DNA from: Mycobacterium sp. MBM | GTDB taxonomy: Bacteria > Actinomycetota > Actinomycetes > Mycobacteriales > Mycobacteriaceae | NCBI GenBank assembly: GCA_021648845.1 | Contig: JAKJHY010000022.1 | Span: forward strand, 1 to 64,000 | Direction: 5' to 3' | DNA length: 64,000 nucleotides | Part shown: positions 41,572 through 50,868 of the stretch, piece by piece | Layout: every line of letters begins with the position of its first letter | Position numbering within the stretch: the stretch's first letter is position 1 | The notes under the pieces: generated by a model | Database searches by the model: none | What the model was told of the DNA's origin: nothing | Seen by the model: the letters and a program-made list of their open reading frames with translations, nothing else | Position numbers and translations under genes: made by a program

Positions 41572-42443
41572 TTCGGTCGGCGATCAGCGTGATTGGGCCC
41601 GCAGGCCTGCTGGCGCCAGTGGCCACCAACCCACCACCGGTGCCGGTACTTGCGGTCAGTCGATGATCCGTCGTGTTCGCGCGGCGGGCTCATCGGGCGG
41701 CGCAACTCGATGATGCTCACCCGGTCCGGGTTCGGCGGCGCCGCAGCGGGCTCTTCTGAGCGGCTCCGCGGCGCGTCGTCGAAGACGCGGGTGGCAGTGA
41801 CGGTGGGCTGGCCCATCAGCAGCCAGGCCGCGCCGATGACACTGACCAACGGAGAGGCGTCAGCGGCGCCCGCGACCTCCGCGGTACGCGGGATCAACGG
41901 CTGCACCATCAGGGTCGGGTTGGTGGCCCATAGTGGCGAGGACACCTCGTAGAGGGCGATCAGCGCGGGATTCTTGGCCAGCCGTGAGAGTGGCTGTAGT
42001 TGGAGTACTCCGTCGGGGCGAAACCACCACCACAGGCCGTCCCAGGGAACCTCGGTGGGGTCCGTTGAGCTCAACGCGTTCCATGGGACGCTGCCGGCCG
42101 GCTTGGCCCAGCACAGCACTCCTGTCGGAGCGGGAGCGGCGATCGCCGGCGTCCACTCGGGGAGGGAGCCGGCGGCGTCGAGCGCGACGTCCACCATGTC
42201 GCGAGAAACCCAGAACAGCGACGCAGATTTGATGGCGTCGGCCTCCGCGCTCATCTGGCTCAGCGACTCGGCCAGTTTGGCCTGCAGCCGCTGTAGCCGC
42301 CGGGCGCCCTCGCCGGAGGAGTCGGAAGGCTCCGCCAGCGCTGCGGACTGGCGTTCGACGAGGGTGTCCAGGGCGTTGCACCACTGCCGGCGCATATCGG
42401 GCACGCAGTTCGGCGCCCACGGAAGACTCCCGCGTTTCACCAT
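41496..42443 (-). CDS. actinobacterial plasmid-type hypothetical protein
   Basis: 315 residues. The C-terminal ~50 residues (HRWWVGGHWRQQACG, WIAPYVKGPEDAPL, VHVWRR) form a conserved Trp/His-rich ending I associate with proteins on actinobacterial plasmids; its function is not known to me. The N-terminal half has a coiled-coil-prone helix (RRLQRLQAKLAESLSQMSAE). The ATG at 42443 follows AAGGAG. Downstream of the large helicase gene but separated by a strong terminator. Confidence 0.6.
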   Translation of the reverse strand: MVKRGSLPWAPNCVPDMRRQWCNALDTLVERQSAALAEPSDSSGEGARRLQRLQAKLAESLSQMSAEADAIKSASLFWVSRDMVDVALDAAGSLPEWTPAIAAPAPTGVLCWAKPAGSVPWNALSSTDPTEVPWDGLWWWFRPDGVLQLQPLSRLAKNPALIALYEVSSPLWATNPTLMVQPLIPRTAEVAGAADASPLVSVIGAAWLLMGQPTVTATRVFDDAPRSRSEEPAAAPPNPDRVSIIELRRPMSPPREHDGSSTDRKYRHRWWVGGHWRQQACGPNHADRRPKWIAPYVKGPEDAPLKTDRVHVWRR

Positions 42444-42558
42444 GGCGTGTCTCCTTGCGCCCACACCGGCTGCCTCACAGCAGCGAGCGTAACCGGCATT
42501 GAGCGCGCTCAGGCCTGGGGACGTGGCATCGGTGCAGGTCCACGGCGGTGGCGAGGGT

Positions 42559-42590
42559 GGTGTGGGGCTGCGGGGTCGCAGCCCCACACC
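42559..42590 (-). terminator. strong hairpin terminator after the methyltransferase-helicase gene
   Basis: Two 14-nt arms (42559-42572 and 42577-42590, GGTGTGGGGCTGCG and its complement) around a GGGT/ACCC loop, 7 bp past the stop at 42597. No T-tract follows, as is common in mycobacteria. Confidence 0.65.
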
Positions 42591-42596
42591 CCTGGA

Positions 42597-45500
42597 TCAG
42601 GCGGCCTGTTCGCCGCGCGGGCCGGTCTCGGCGTCGAGGATCTCGGCCTTGATGGTGGCGCTGACCTCGGCCAGCTCGACCTCCGCGGCGACCAGTTCGG
42701 CCGGGGCAGACAGGTCGGTGCCGGCGGCCGCCGCGCGGGACTGGGCGGCACGATCGCGTGCATCCTGCGCCCGGGCCGCGGTGGTGGCGGCCTCGTCGGC
42801 CGCACCGTCGAGCCACCCGGTGATCACCTGGTGGGACCACGCGGCGACGGCCTCGGCGCCGCGGCGGCGCACCTTGGCGGGCAGCATCAGCGTCCACAGC
42901 GTCCGGTAGCCGAAGCTCACCTGCAGGTGTTGGTCCCCGTGCTCGGAGACGATCTCCACCAGCAGCGGGCCGCTGGACCACCGGGCGCGGTGACCGTTGC
43001 CGCCCACCGCGGCCTCGGCGCAGCGCGACAGGTCCAGGGCGGCCAGCTGCGGGCGGTACTCGACCAGCTCGTCGAGACGTTCGGCACGCGCCTGCAGGGC
43101 ATCCGCGCGGCCCTCGGCCTCGGTGGCGGCGTGCAGTGCGGCGTTGACGTTCTGCCGTGCGGTCAAGTGCGTCAGGCGCAGCTTGCGGACGGTGACCTGT
43201 AGCTCGTGCTGGCGCAGCAGCAGCGAGTTGCCGGCGGCCGCGGCCTTCAGCTCCCCGAAGCTCAAGGTGCCGTCCCCGCCCAGGTCCTCGATCTCGCGCA
43301 CCTCACTATCGACGCGGTAAAGCTGTTCGAAGCCGCGGCTCTTCCGCTCGGCGAGCTGGAACATGTAAGCGTCGAAAGAGCCCTCCACCGCGTAGCAGTA
43401 GATGTCGATGGTGTCGTGCAGGTTGCCGGTGCGCACACCACGGCCATTGCGCTGATCCCAGTCCCGAGCGGTCCACGTCGGGTCCACGTGGTGCAGGGCG
43501 ACCATGCGGTTCTGAATGTTGGTTCCCACACCCACTTTCGGCGTCGAACCGAACAGCACTGAGACACGGCCGTCGCGGCATGCGGCGAACAGCGCCTCCC
43601 GCGCTTTCGAGCTGGTCGCCTCATGGATGAACCGGATCCGGTCGGCCGGAACACCTCGGGCAATCAGGCCGTCGCGGATCCTGCCGTAACTCTGTGCGTC
43701 GCCAGGATGCGGTGTGCCCAGATCGCACAAGACCAGCTGAAACGCGCCCGGCGCAGGTGAATTCGGGTACACCGCATCTCGGGTGCGGTGATAGATCGCC
43801 GCGACATTCTCGGCGACGGCCTCCAGTTTCGGGGCCACCTCGGCGAACCCGACCAGGTTGGGATCCAGCGCCACCTTGCGGCCGTCCCCGCAGATCGCCA
43901 GCATGTTGTCCGCATCCGGCTGGACTCGCCGGGCCCGCAGATCGTCGGCACGCTTGACCAGTGTGGTCATGAAGGCGCGCGTGTTGTCCGTGGGCTGCAC
44001 GACGACGGTGTGCTGGTGCGGCGTCGGCAGTGTCAGGTCGGTCATCGAGCTGCGCACCATCGACATGAACGCCCCGATCATGGTCCTGAGTTCGGGCACG
44101 TTCTGGATCACCACGGGGCGGCGGCGGCTGCGGAAGCCCGAGCCGTCCGGGCTGACCTCCACGAGGGTTTCGTAGCGGACGAACTGCGCCGCCCAGGCGT
44201 CGAAGTGGCCCAGGCCCGAGTCTGTCAGTCGGTCAGGGTCGCAGAACCGTTGCCACACATACGCTTCGGCGAGCGTGTTGGTGTAGGGGGTGCCAGTGAA
44301 CAGGCTTGCATGCGGGCGAGAGGGATTGGCGCGGCGCAGCATCGACAGCTTCAGCAGCAGGTCGGTGGCGCGTTTGGAGGCGCCCATGCTGAAGCCTTCC
44401 GCGCGCGTGGTGATCGGGAGCCGGCGAAACCGATCGGCCTCGTCGACAGCCAGGTAGTCGATCCCGAGCATGTCGAAGGTGATCGCGTCGTCATCAGTGG
44501 CGACATCGCGCAGTCGCTCGATGCGGCCCTCCAGCGAGCGCACGGCCGCGGCGATGCGCTTACCGTTGTTGCCCTGGCTGCGCTTGTAGTCCTCCAGCTC
44601 GGCAAGCTGGTCGTCAAGCCATTCACGTTCCACCTCGGCAGGGACCGGCATCGAAGCGAACGTCTCGTGGGTCATGATCACCATGTCCCAATCACCGGTG
44701 GCGCAACGAGCGGCGAACAACCGCCGGCCGTATCGGGTCAGGTCCTCGCGAGTGACCACCAAAATCTTGCCCGCCGGGGCCGTCTGCAGGGCCTCTCTCT
44801 GGGCTTGCTCAATGAGGTGGTTGGGCACGATGTAGAGCGGACGGTTAGCAATCCCAAACTGCCGCAACGTCATGCACAACGCGATCGCAGTACGCGTCTT
44901 ACCCAAACCCACGGAATGGGCAGCGAACGCAGCGGGGATGGACAGGGCGCGATCGACGAAATCGCGCTGCCAGGACCACAACTGCAAATCGTCGGCAAGT
45001 GCAGGGAAGGTCAGGTACGAGCCGTCATCGCGGCGCAGTACATGGGAGTTCATCGCCTGGTTGTAGCGATCGAGAAGGCGCTGTTCGCGTTGCGGCGACT
45101 CCCACACCCACAGTGAGAAACGCTGCTCGATGGCCGTCAATGCCGCCTGGGCGGCCTCGGTCTCGTCGGCGTTGCGCACCCGACGGGTCGTGCGGGCCGC
45201 AGGGTCGTACACCTCGTCATAGACAGTGGGGGAGCTGCTGTTCAAGCCTGCCTGCAACAGGTCGAACGCAGACTTGCGGGTCGTGGTGTAGGTGATCTTG
45301 GCATCGGGGGAGATGTTGTGGGCGTTGCCCTCGACCTCCCAGGCCGCTAGAGGAGCGATGTGGTGGACCCTGACCCAGGATGCGCCAAACACCTCACGGC
45401 AGAAGTCCTCGATGTCACCGGCGGCCACCCACGGGGAGCCCAGCTCGATGCGCACCTCATCGCGGCCCAGCCAGCGCGGCTGAACCTGTTGCAGCGCCGA

Positions 45501-47288
45501 CACATTGCGTTCGTAGGACGCGTCGGTTGCTGCGGCCGCCAGAGCGTCCTGCAACTTGGTCCGGACGTCGCCGCACAGGTAGTCGCGGGCGGTGTGCACC
45601 CGGCCGGTGGCCGGATCGCGGTAGGCCAGGTCGCCGAGGGCGGCGAACGCGGCCTCGGCTGTCGGCAGTCCCAGGAGTTCGGCAATCCGGGCGAGGTCCA
45701 AGCCGCGGCCCTCACCGAGGGAGACGGCCATGGCCTCCCCGGCGCTGTCGGCACGGGTCACCGGAACAGGTCGCCGGTTGACTCGCCGCTGCAGGATGGC
45801 CGCCGGCGCGGCGTCCCCGGTCTCCTGATCGAAGCGCTCCAGCGCGAACACCAAAGCGGAGTCCGGGTCGCCCCGGAACCCCGACATGGGCGGCACGCGC
45901 CAGCTCAGCTTGGGCAGGCCGGTGTCTGGGTCGGTCTTGCCCTCGACCAGTGTGCCGCGGTTGAGCGCGCCGAAGCGCTCGACGTAGGACAGGTAGGACT
46001 CACGGCAGAGGGCGCGCAGCGGGTCCAGCGCCGCGTCAGGGGTGTCCCAGTTGGCCTCTGCGGTTACGAGGTCGACCGTGGCGTCGCGCAGCGCGACCAG
46101 CGCGTGCAGTTCCTTGCTCGGCCGCGTGACGGGCTGCAGCTGGCCGTCGACGACGCGGGCCATGGTGCCGTCGACGAGATGAAACGAGCCCTCCTTGCGT
46201 CCGTCGGCGTCGGTGAGCGTGACGTCGGTGAAGTGGTGGCCGGCCGCGGCGCTGGTCGGGTAGGGCAGCAGCAGGCGGCGCGCTGCGGCGAATGCGGCGG
46301 CGACTGCTGTGTGCGGGTTGTCGGCGTCGACGGTGACCGGGTTCTGATGAAACCCGGTCAGTCGCATCGTGCCGGCGACGAGTTCAGGATGATCTGACCA
46401 GAACCCGCTCACTCGAGCGGAGTCCGTGCGGCCGTGCCCATCGGGGCTGCTCAGGTGAAGGTGGGGCGTTCGGGTGTCCCAGCCCTGCCGTGGCTCGTCG
46501 GCGCCGCGGACCCGCAGTACCAGGACGTCGGCGACCACATCGGTGCCCTCGTTGGCGAAATAGCCGGCGGGCAGGCGGATAGCCGCCAGCAGATCAGCGT
46601 GCGAGCGCACCGAGTAGGACAGACCGCTGGCCGCATCCAAGGTGTGCCGTGAGGTCACCATGACCACGTAGCCGCCCGGTCGCACTGCGCGCACGGCGCG
46701 CACCAGGAAGTACTCGTGCAAGGGGCCGTAGAACGCGATCGCCGAATCTGAGACGTTGGCAGCCGAGAACGGGACATTGCCTACCGCGGCGTCAAAGCGG
46801 TTGGCGGACAGAGACACCTGCTGTAACCGCTGGTCGATGATCGTTGCCTCGGGGTGCAACACGGCTGCGATGCGCGCGGCGACCGGATCCACCTCGACGC
46901 CGGTGTAGGTGATGGGCAGTGCGGTAGGGGCGTGGCTCAGGAAGCGGCCGTTGCCGCACCCGAGGTCCAGGACGTCGCCGCCGTGGAAGCCCGCGTGCTG
47001 CAGCAGCGCGTAGATGTGTCCGATCAGCGCCGGCGGGGTGTAGAACGACGTGTCCACCACGCGTGCGGCTGCTTTCATCGCCGCCGGATCCGCGTCGTCG
47101 AGTTCGTCGGCTAACGCCGCCCACGAGTTGGCGGGCTGGGGGTCGAACAGCGGGGCTGCTGCGCCCCAGCCGGGGAACTGCTCCAGGTGGGCGCGTTGTT
47201 CAGCGGCGGGGGTGGCGCCGTGGCGCAGAGTCTTCAAGACGTGCACGGCGTGGACTGCGGCGCGGGCTGCGGAGAGAGTGGGGGCCAT
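42597..47288 (-). CDS. giant N6-adenine methyltransferase-like / SNF2-type helicase protein
   Basis: 1,563 residues. N-terminal methyltransferase domain: FYTPPALIGHIYALLQ (82-97), SAM motif VLDLGCGNGRFL (106-117), NVPF (171-174, the NPPY-type motif). A superfamily 2 helicase core follows: GLGKTRTAIAL near 790-800, a DEAD-box-like VDEADRF near 945, FTGTPYTNTLAEAYVW, and C-terminal motif VGTNIQNRMVALHH with DQRNGRGVRTGN. Coiled coils lie at the C-terminus. This layout matches the large DarB/antirestriction-like proteins of phages and conjugative plasmids. The start is fixed by a leader element. Confidence 0.82.
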   Translation of the reverse strand: MAPTLSAARAAVHAVHVLKTLRHGATPAAEQRAHLEQFPGWGAAAPLFDPQPANSWAALADELDDADPAAMKAAARVVDTSFYTPPALIGHIYALLQHAGFHGGDVLDLGCGNGRFLSHAPTALPITYTGVEVDPVAARIAAVLHPEATIIDQRLQQVSLSANRFDAAVGNVPFSAANVSDSAIAFYGPLHEYFLVRAVRAVRPGGYVVMVTSRHTLDAASGLSYSVRSHADLLAAIRLPAGYFANEGTDVVADVLVLRVRGADEPRQGWDTRTPHLHLSSPDGHGRTDSARVSGFWSDHPELVAGTMRLTGFHQNPVTVDADNPHTAVAAAFAAARRLLLPYPTSAAAGHHFTDVTLTDADGRKEGSFHLVDGTMARVVDGQLQPVTRPSKELHALVALRDATVDLVTAEANWDTPDAALDPLRALCRESYLSYVERFGALNRGTLVEGKTDPDTGLPKLSWRVPPMSGFRGDPDSALVFALERFDQETGDAAPAAILQRRVNRRPVPVTRADSAGEAMAVSLGEGRGLDLARIAELLGLPTAEAAFAALGDLAYRDPATGRVHTARDYLCGDVRTKLQDALAAAATDASYERNVSALQQVQPRWLGRDEVRIELGSPWVAAGDIEDFCREVFGASWVRVHHIAPLAAWEVEGNAHNISPDAKITYTTTRKSAFDLLQAGLNSSSPTVYDEVYDPAARTTRRVRNADETEAAQAALTAIEQRFSLWVWESPQREQRLLDRYNQAMNSHVLRRDDGSYLTFPALADDLQLWSWQRDFVDRALSIPAAFAAHSVGLGKTRTAIALCMTLRQFGIANRPLYIVPNHLIEQAQREALQTAPAGKILVVTREDLTRYGRRLFAARCATGDWDMVIMTHETFASMPVPAEVEREWLDDQLAELEDYKRSQGNNGKRIAAAVRSLEGRIERLRDVATDDDAITFDMLGIDYLAVDEADRFRRLPITTRAEGFSMGASKRATDLLLKLSMLRRANPSRPHASLFTGTPYTNTLAEAYVWQRFCDPDRLTDSGLGHFDAWAAQFVRYETLVEVSPDGSGFRSRRRPVVIQNVPELRTMIGAFMSMVRSSMTDLTLPTPHQHTVVVQPTDNTRAFMTTLVKRADDLRARRVQPDADNMLAICGDGRKVALDPNLVGFAEVAPKLEAVAENVAAIYHRTRDAVYPNSPAPGAFQLVLCDLGTPHPGDAQSYGRIRDGLIARGVPADRIRFIHEATSSKAREALFAACRDGRVSVLFGSTPKVGVGTNIQNRMVALHHVDPTWTARDWDQRNGRGVRTGNLHDTIDIYCYAVEGSFDAYMFQLAERKSRGFEQLYRVDSEVREIEDLGGDGTLSFGELKAAAAGNSLLLRQHELQVTVRKLRLTHLTARQNVNAALHAATEAEGRADALQARAERLDELVEYRPQLAALDLSRCAEAAVGGNGHRARWSSGPLLVEIVSEHGDQHLQVSFGYRTLWTLMLPAKVRRRGAEAVAAWSHQVITGWLDGAADEAATTAARAQDARDRAAQSRAAAAGTDLSAPAELVAAEVELAEVSATIKAEILDAETGPRGEQAA

Positions 47289-47303
47289 CGGGGCACCTTT
47301 CGG

Positions 47304-47393
47304 TTCGGTGACCAGCCCCTCAAGGCCGGCCGTTTCTCAGCGCCAGAACATGTTCCGGCGTTCGTTGGGCACTGTAGCGGCGGGCTCTGACAA
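47304..47393 (-). promoter_or_regulatory. promoter plus 22-nt hairpin leader of the methyltransferase-helicase gene
   Basis: On the minus strand TTGTCA (47393-47388), 11 nt, TACAGT (47376-47371). The hairpin at 47331-47310 has outer arms GGCC/GGTC, inner GGCCT/GGGGC-type pairing with G-U pairs, and tetraloop TGAG, followed by ACCGAA and a GAAAGG ribosome-binding site. 21 nt separate it from the ATG at 47288. The only member of the leader family on this strand. Confidence 0.8.
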
Positions 47394-47437
47394 CTTGGGT
47401 CGGCCGCGCCTGGTGCCGCGCGACATCAAAGATAGCA

Positions 47438-47465
47438 CTCAGGTATGCCGACCGTAATACCTGAG
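47438..47465. promoter_or_regulatory. 28-bp palindromic operator in the divergent backbone promoter region
   Basis: CTCAGGTAT (47438-47446) and ATACCTGAG (47457-47465) are perfect 9-bp arms with a 10-nt centre, one helical turn plus. It lies between the helicase promoter (47371-47393) and the plus-strand operon; a possible -10 (TAGGCT, 47472-47477) follows on the plus strand. The small DNA-binding protein at 47591 is an obvious candidate ligand. Confidence 0.6.
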
Positions 47466-47590
47466 GGGTGATAGGCTGCGAGGCGAATGCTGATGCACCG
47501 CCGAACAACCCAGGGGGAACCGCTGATGAGCGCCACGCCACAGGAGCTGAGCGGCCGTCTGGCGGGTGCGGCGGTGGCAGCGTGAGCGCC

Positions 47591-47881
47591 ATGGACTACG
47601 ACGGCGGTTTCGCCGAGGGGCGTCGCGAGGAGCGCCGCCGCTACATAGAGCGCCGCGCGGCCCGCACCGCGGTTCCGGGTCGCGCCAAGAACGTCAAGAA
47701 GCCGTGGAGCGTCGACGAGGCCAAGACCGCCCTCAATCTGAACCTGACCGTGCCGGAAGCGGCCTTGAAGGTCGGCCGTACCGCCAGCGCAGTGGAATCG
47801 CTGCGACTGCGATGGCGCCAGGGCCGCCTGCCGGACGTCTTGGCCATGCACATCCCTCCGCCGCGCAAAGACCAGCGCTGA
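47591..47881 (+). CDS. SANT/Myb-like small DNA-binding protein
   Basis: 96 residues: Arg-rich N-terminus (EGRREERRRYIERRAART) and a three-helix unit KKPWSVDEAKTALNLNLTV...AALKVGRTASAVESLRLRW with the W-(x)n-A-(x)n-R spacing of Myb/SANT-like motifs. First gene of the rightward operon, just after the 28-bp palindrome, so an autoregulator is plausible. GTG 47582 is an alternative start. Confidence 0.6.
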   Translation: MDYDGGFAEGRREERRRYIERRAARTAVPGRAKNVKKPWSVDEAKTALNLNLTVPEAALKVGRTASAVESLRLRWRQGRLPDVLAMHIPPPRKDQR

Positions 47882-47898
47882 ACAGAACGGGGAACCTC

Positions 47899-49710
47899 AT
47901 GATCTACCGACTGACCGTTGGCGGCCGCACGTACCGCATCGACGCCGACGACGAGACCAGCGACATTCTGCAGTGGTACATCGAGACCAAGGGCACGCCT
48001 GAGGACCTCGCCGGCCTGTCCCGCCAGCAGGTGGTGGCCCGGCTGGGTCGCAGCGCCCTTCCGACCGACTTCCCTGCCTCCGACATGACGATCGGAGACA
48101 AGAGCCGCGAAAACGGTTTCTGGAGAGGATGGTTCGAATCCACTGTCCGCGACTATGAAGAGCAAGTCCTCGACACCGCCGTCGAGGCCGAGAGTGCCGG
48201 CCAGGAGCAGGCCGCCACCAGCGACGACGGCACGTCCCCCTGGACACCCAAGACCCGGCAGTGGACCGACACCCCGATCGTCGCCGACGGCCGCGTCGCC
48301 ATCGTCACCAGCAGAGGCATCGTCAAGCCCTCCGGCGTGGTCGTGGCCGGCCCCATGCCGGGCGGTGACGCGCTGCACAAGTTCCTGGTGTGGAACTGGG
48401 GCCCCAAGCCAAAAGAACAGCCGCAGGTGTGGTTCACCTACGAAGCGCTCATCGGGCTCGGCGTGCCCATGGACAACCTGCCCGACGATCTCGCCGGCCT
48501 GGTCGCCAAGACATTCCAGTGTGAAGTCACGTGGAACCAATCAGGCTGGTTCACATGCCGTTTCGAGGACCACGACGGTACCAAGCGCAAAGCGCAGATC
48601 GTGCTGGCGCCGCTGCTGTACCTGGACCCGCCCCCCCAACGCCCCGGTGACATGGGAGTGGCCGGCATCGAGGGGACACCCACCGAACTGCCCGAAGAGG
48701 AGACCGAAGCCGTCAGGATCCTCGCCGACCGCATCGCATGGCTCGCCGGCATCGGCGATGCCGGCCTCGTACCCGCCTCGCGGTGGGCCACCGTCGGAGC
48801 GCAACTGCTCGACCGCAAACGGCAATCAGGACGCACCAAAGCGATCGAAGCCTGCCCGCTGCCCACCGAAGTCACCGTCGAAGCCGGCGCCGATCTGGAA
48901 CCCACGCTCCCGGTGAAGTGGGACAACCGACCGCACCGCGGCCGCGAAGACGCCGTTGACGTCCAGGTGGACCAACGCGCGGCCTACCTCGCCTCCGCAG
49001 GCCAGGTCGAACTCGGCTTCGGCAAGCCCAAGGAACTGCATCAGATCAAGGTCGACGTCTTCCACGAACAACGGCCCCCGTTCGGCCTGTGGCGGCTCAA
49101 TCTTCCCCCGGCCGAGCAGATGGACGGTCTGACCACGAAACTGCCGCTGCCGCACCCGAGCATGCACTGGAAGGAACCCACCACCTTGTGGGTCACCACC
49201 CGCAGCATCCAGCACCTCACAGCCCCGGTGGAATCCGGCGGCGCCGGCCTGGCCGTCGAAGAACTCGACATCGACACCGCCTGGGTGTGGCCGGAGCAGT
49301 CCCGACTGCTCCGTGGATGGGCTGATGCCCTACGCAGCAAGCTCCAAGAGGCCCGCGAGGCCGAACGCCTGGACTACCAGCAGATGATCAAAGCCATCTA
49401 CACCACCTACCTGGGACGCATGGCCAGTGACAAGTGGCCCCCCTTCCAGCGTGAACATCAGCAACCCGCCTGGTACGCGGCAATCCGCGCCGACACCCGA
49501 TTCCGGGCGCTGCGCTACGCCGCGGGCATCGCCACCCACCACGGCCTCTACCCGATTGCTGCCGAACTCGACGCATGGATCTACCGGGTCCCTGCCGGGA
49601 CAGATCCGATGGTCCTCGACGAGAAGTCCACTGTCAACGGCAAATACCGCATCAAATGGACCAGCGTCGACAAGGCGGCGAACACCGCAGCCGAAGGCGC
49701 GGACCAGTGA
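47899..49710 (+). CDS. Tap-like protein (telomere-associated / polymerase-like fold)
   Basis: 603 residues. The central and C-terminal parts (DVQVDQRAAYLASAGQVELGF; PPFGLWRLNLPP; HWKEPTTLWVTTRSIQHL; IDTAWVWPEQSRLLRGWADA) resemble Streptomyces Tap proteins, which bind telomeric DNA of linear replicons and carry a family-B-polymerase-like segment (DVDxxxxYLAS is the motif-A-like stretch). The next gene overlaps and resembles Tpg, matching the tap-tpg order. The assignment is by pattern memory; no telomere lies in the window. Confidence 0.5.
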   Translation: MIYRLTVGGRTYRIDADDETSDILQWYIETKGTPEDLAGLSRQQVVARLGRSALPTDFPASDMTIGDKSRENGFWRGWFESTVRDYEEQVLDTAVEAESAGQEQAATSDDGTSPWTPKTRQWTDTPIVADGRVAIVTSRGIVKPSGVVVAGPMPGGDALHKFLVWNWGPKPKEQPQVWFTYEALIGLGVPMDNLPDDLAGLVAKTFQCEVTWNQSGWFTCRFEDHDGTKRKAQIVLAPLLYLDPPPQRPGDMGVAGIEGTPTELPEEETEAVRILADRIAWLAGIGDAGLVPASRWATVGAQLLDRKRQSGRTKAIEACPLPTEVTVEAGADLEPTLPVKWDNRPHRGREDAVDVQVDQRAAYLASAGQVELGFGKPKELHQIKVDVFHEQRPPFGLWRLNLPPAEQMDGLTTKLPLPHPSMHWKEPTTLWVTTRSIQHLTAPVESGGAGLAVEELDIDTAWVWPEQSRLLRGWADALRSKLQEAREAERLDYQQMIKAIYTTYLGRMASDKWPPFQREHQQPAWYAAIRADTRFRALRYAAGIATHHGLYPIAAELDAWIYRVPAGTDPMVLDEKSTVNGKYRIKWTSVDKAANTAAEGADQ

Positions 49711-50465
49711 AGAAAGGTCGCTTCGCCAGCTCGTCACCGACGCCGCCACCCACGCCGCCGTCCTCTGCGGCCAGCCCGACCACACCGCCGCCGAGCGGCG
49801 GCTCAGGGCCCCAGCCGTCGACCGGTAAGGGATTCGGCGCCGCACTGCGAGCGCTCGTCGAACGCAAGTTCCGCGAGCTGAGCAAAACCCAGCGCTGGCA
49901 AGGAGTCTCAGAAGCCAAGCGTCGAGCCGAAGCGCGCCGCCGCGGCACCGACGAGATGAGCAAGCGCCTGCAACGCGAAACTGGGAAGCGGCCAGCGTCG
50001 AGCACAGTGACCCGCAACGCGTCGAAGGGCAAGACCCCAAAGGGGGCAGACCAACAGCGCCTCGACCGCCAGGCCGCCATCGACCGCGCCGGCGGCCTCA
50101 AGCAGTTCGCGTCCAAGGCCAAGATCAGCTCCCACCAGGCCCGCCGGTGGCGCGACTCCGGAGGCCCCATCCACACCTCGGAGACCGTCGTCATCGACTT
50201 CAACGTCACCGGGGATCTGCAGCACGGGCAGCGCAGCGAGAACGAGCCGGAGACCCTCGACGTCGACAAGCAGCTCGTCGACAAACTGACCCTCGACGGA
50301 TCCGCCGCCGACGACTTCATCGAGGCCTACGCCGCCGACGACATCGACACCCAGAAGGAGATCCTCGGCGAACAGATCGCCCAGCAAATCCTGACCGACT
50401 GGAACGGCGAGATCACCCGCATCTACACCGTGCGCACCATCATCACCCTGAGCATCGGCGACTGA
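49707..50465 (+). CDS. Tpg-like terminal-protein candidate with HTH
   Basis: 252 residues from a GTG overlapping the Tap-like stop. A Ser/Pro-rich N-terminus (~40 residues) is followed by a basic region, a HTH at ~125-150 (GGLKQFASKAKISSHQARRW) and an acidic C-terminal part (DDFIEAYAADDIDTQKEILG, IAQQILTDWNGEITRIYTV). Order of features and location downstream of a Tap-like gene match the telomere terminal proteins of linear actinobacterial replicons. If real, a Ser/Thr hydroxyl should prime DNA ends. Alternative: an unrelated plasmid HTH protein. Confidence 0.45.
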   Translation: MKKGRFASSSPTPPPTPPSSAASPTTPPPSGGSGPQPSTGKGFGAALRALVERKFRELSKTQRWQGVSEAKRRAEARRRGTDEMSKRLQRETGKRPASSTVTRNASKGKTPKGADQQRLDRQAAIDRAGGLKQFASKAKISSHQARRWRDSGGPIHTSETVVIDFNVTGDLQHGQRSENEPETLDVDKQLVDKLTLDGSAADDFIEAYAADDIDTQKEILGEQIAQQILTDWNGEITRIYTVRTIITLSIGD

Positions 50466-50477
50466 TCAGCCGCGGCC

Positions 50478-50558
50478 TTGTCGGTGCCGCCGACTAGAGT
50501 CACCACCATCACCAGTTCCACCACCATTCCGGCCAGACATGCGTGTCAGGTCGCCAAA
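50478..50558 (+). promoter_or_regulatory. promoter plus hairpin leader of the gene at 50577
   Basis: TTGTCG (50478-50483), 11 nt, TAGAGT (50495-50500). Hairpin 50531-50552: GGCC/GGTC outer, A-A mismatch, GACA/TGTC inner, loop TGCG; then GCCAAAC and AAAAAGGA. 24 nt from hairpin to ATG. Confidence 0.75.
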
Positions 50559-50576
50559 CGAAAAAGGATGTCGCTC

Positions 50577-50789
50577 ATGACCACAACACACACCGAACCC
50601 ACCCAGACCGCCGTCACCGGCAACGCCCTCGCCCTGGCGTCGACGCCCATCCAGCCGGAGCCGAACGGCGCGATCTGGGTCGACTTCGGCGACGGCGGAT
50701 CGGCACGCTGGGCGGGGCTAAGCATGGAGACCATCGACCAGGTGTGCGCACACCTGGATGCCGTCAAGAAGCCCGACACCCTGACCTGA
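50577..50789 (+). CDS. small hypothetical protein (leader-controlled)
   Basis: 70 residues. A Thr-rich start, then GAIWVDFGDGGSARWAGLSM and a C-terminal helix (ETIDQVCAHLDAVKK). AAAAAGGA 8 nt upstream selects the ATG at 50577 over the ATG at 50568. No family recognised. Preceded by a full promoter/hairpin unit, which supports it being a gene. Confidence 0.6.
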   Translation: MTTTHTEPTQTAVTGNALALASTPIQPEPNGAIWVDFGDGGSARWAGLSMETIDQVCAHLDAVKKPDTLT

Positions 50790-50868
50790 GGACGCCCGAC
50801 CGCACAGTCTCGACGCCCAGTACAGTGAGCCACGAAGAATCCGCCGCCAAGGCGCGCCACAACAGCAA

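Noticed and set aside
43788..45116. 442-codon plus-strand frame inside the methyltransferase-helicase gene
   Set aside because: Antisense shadow of a well-supported gene; no domain and poor composition.
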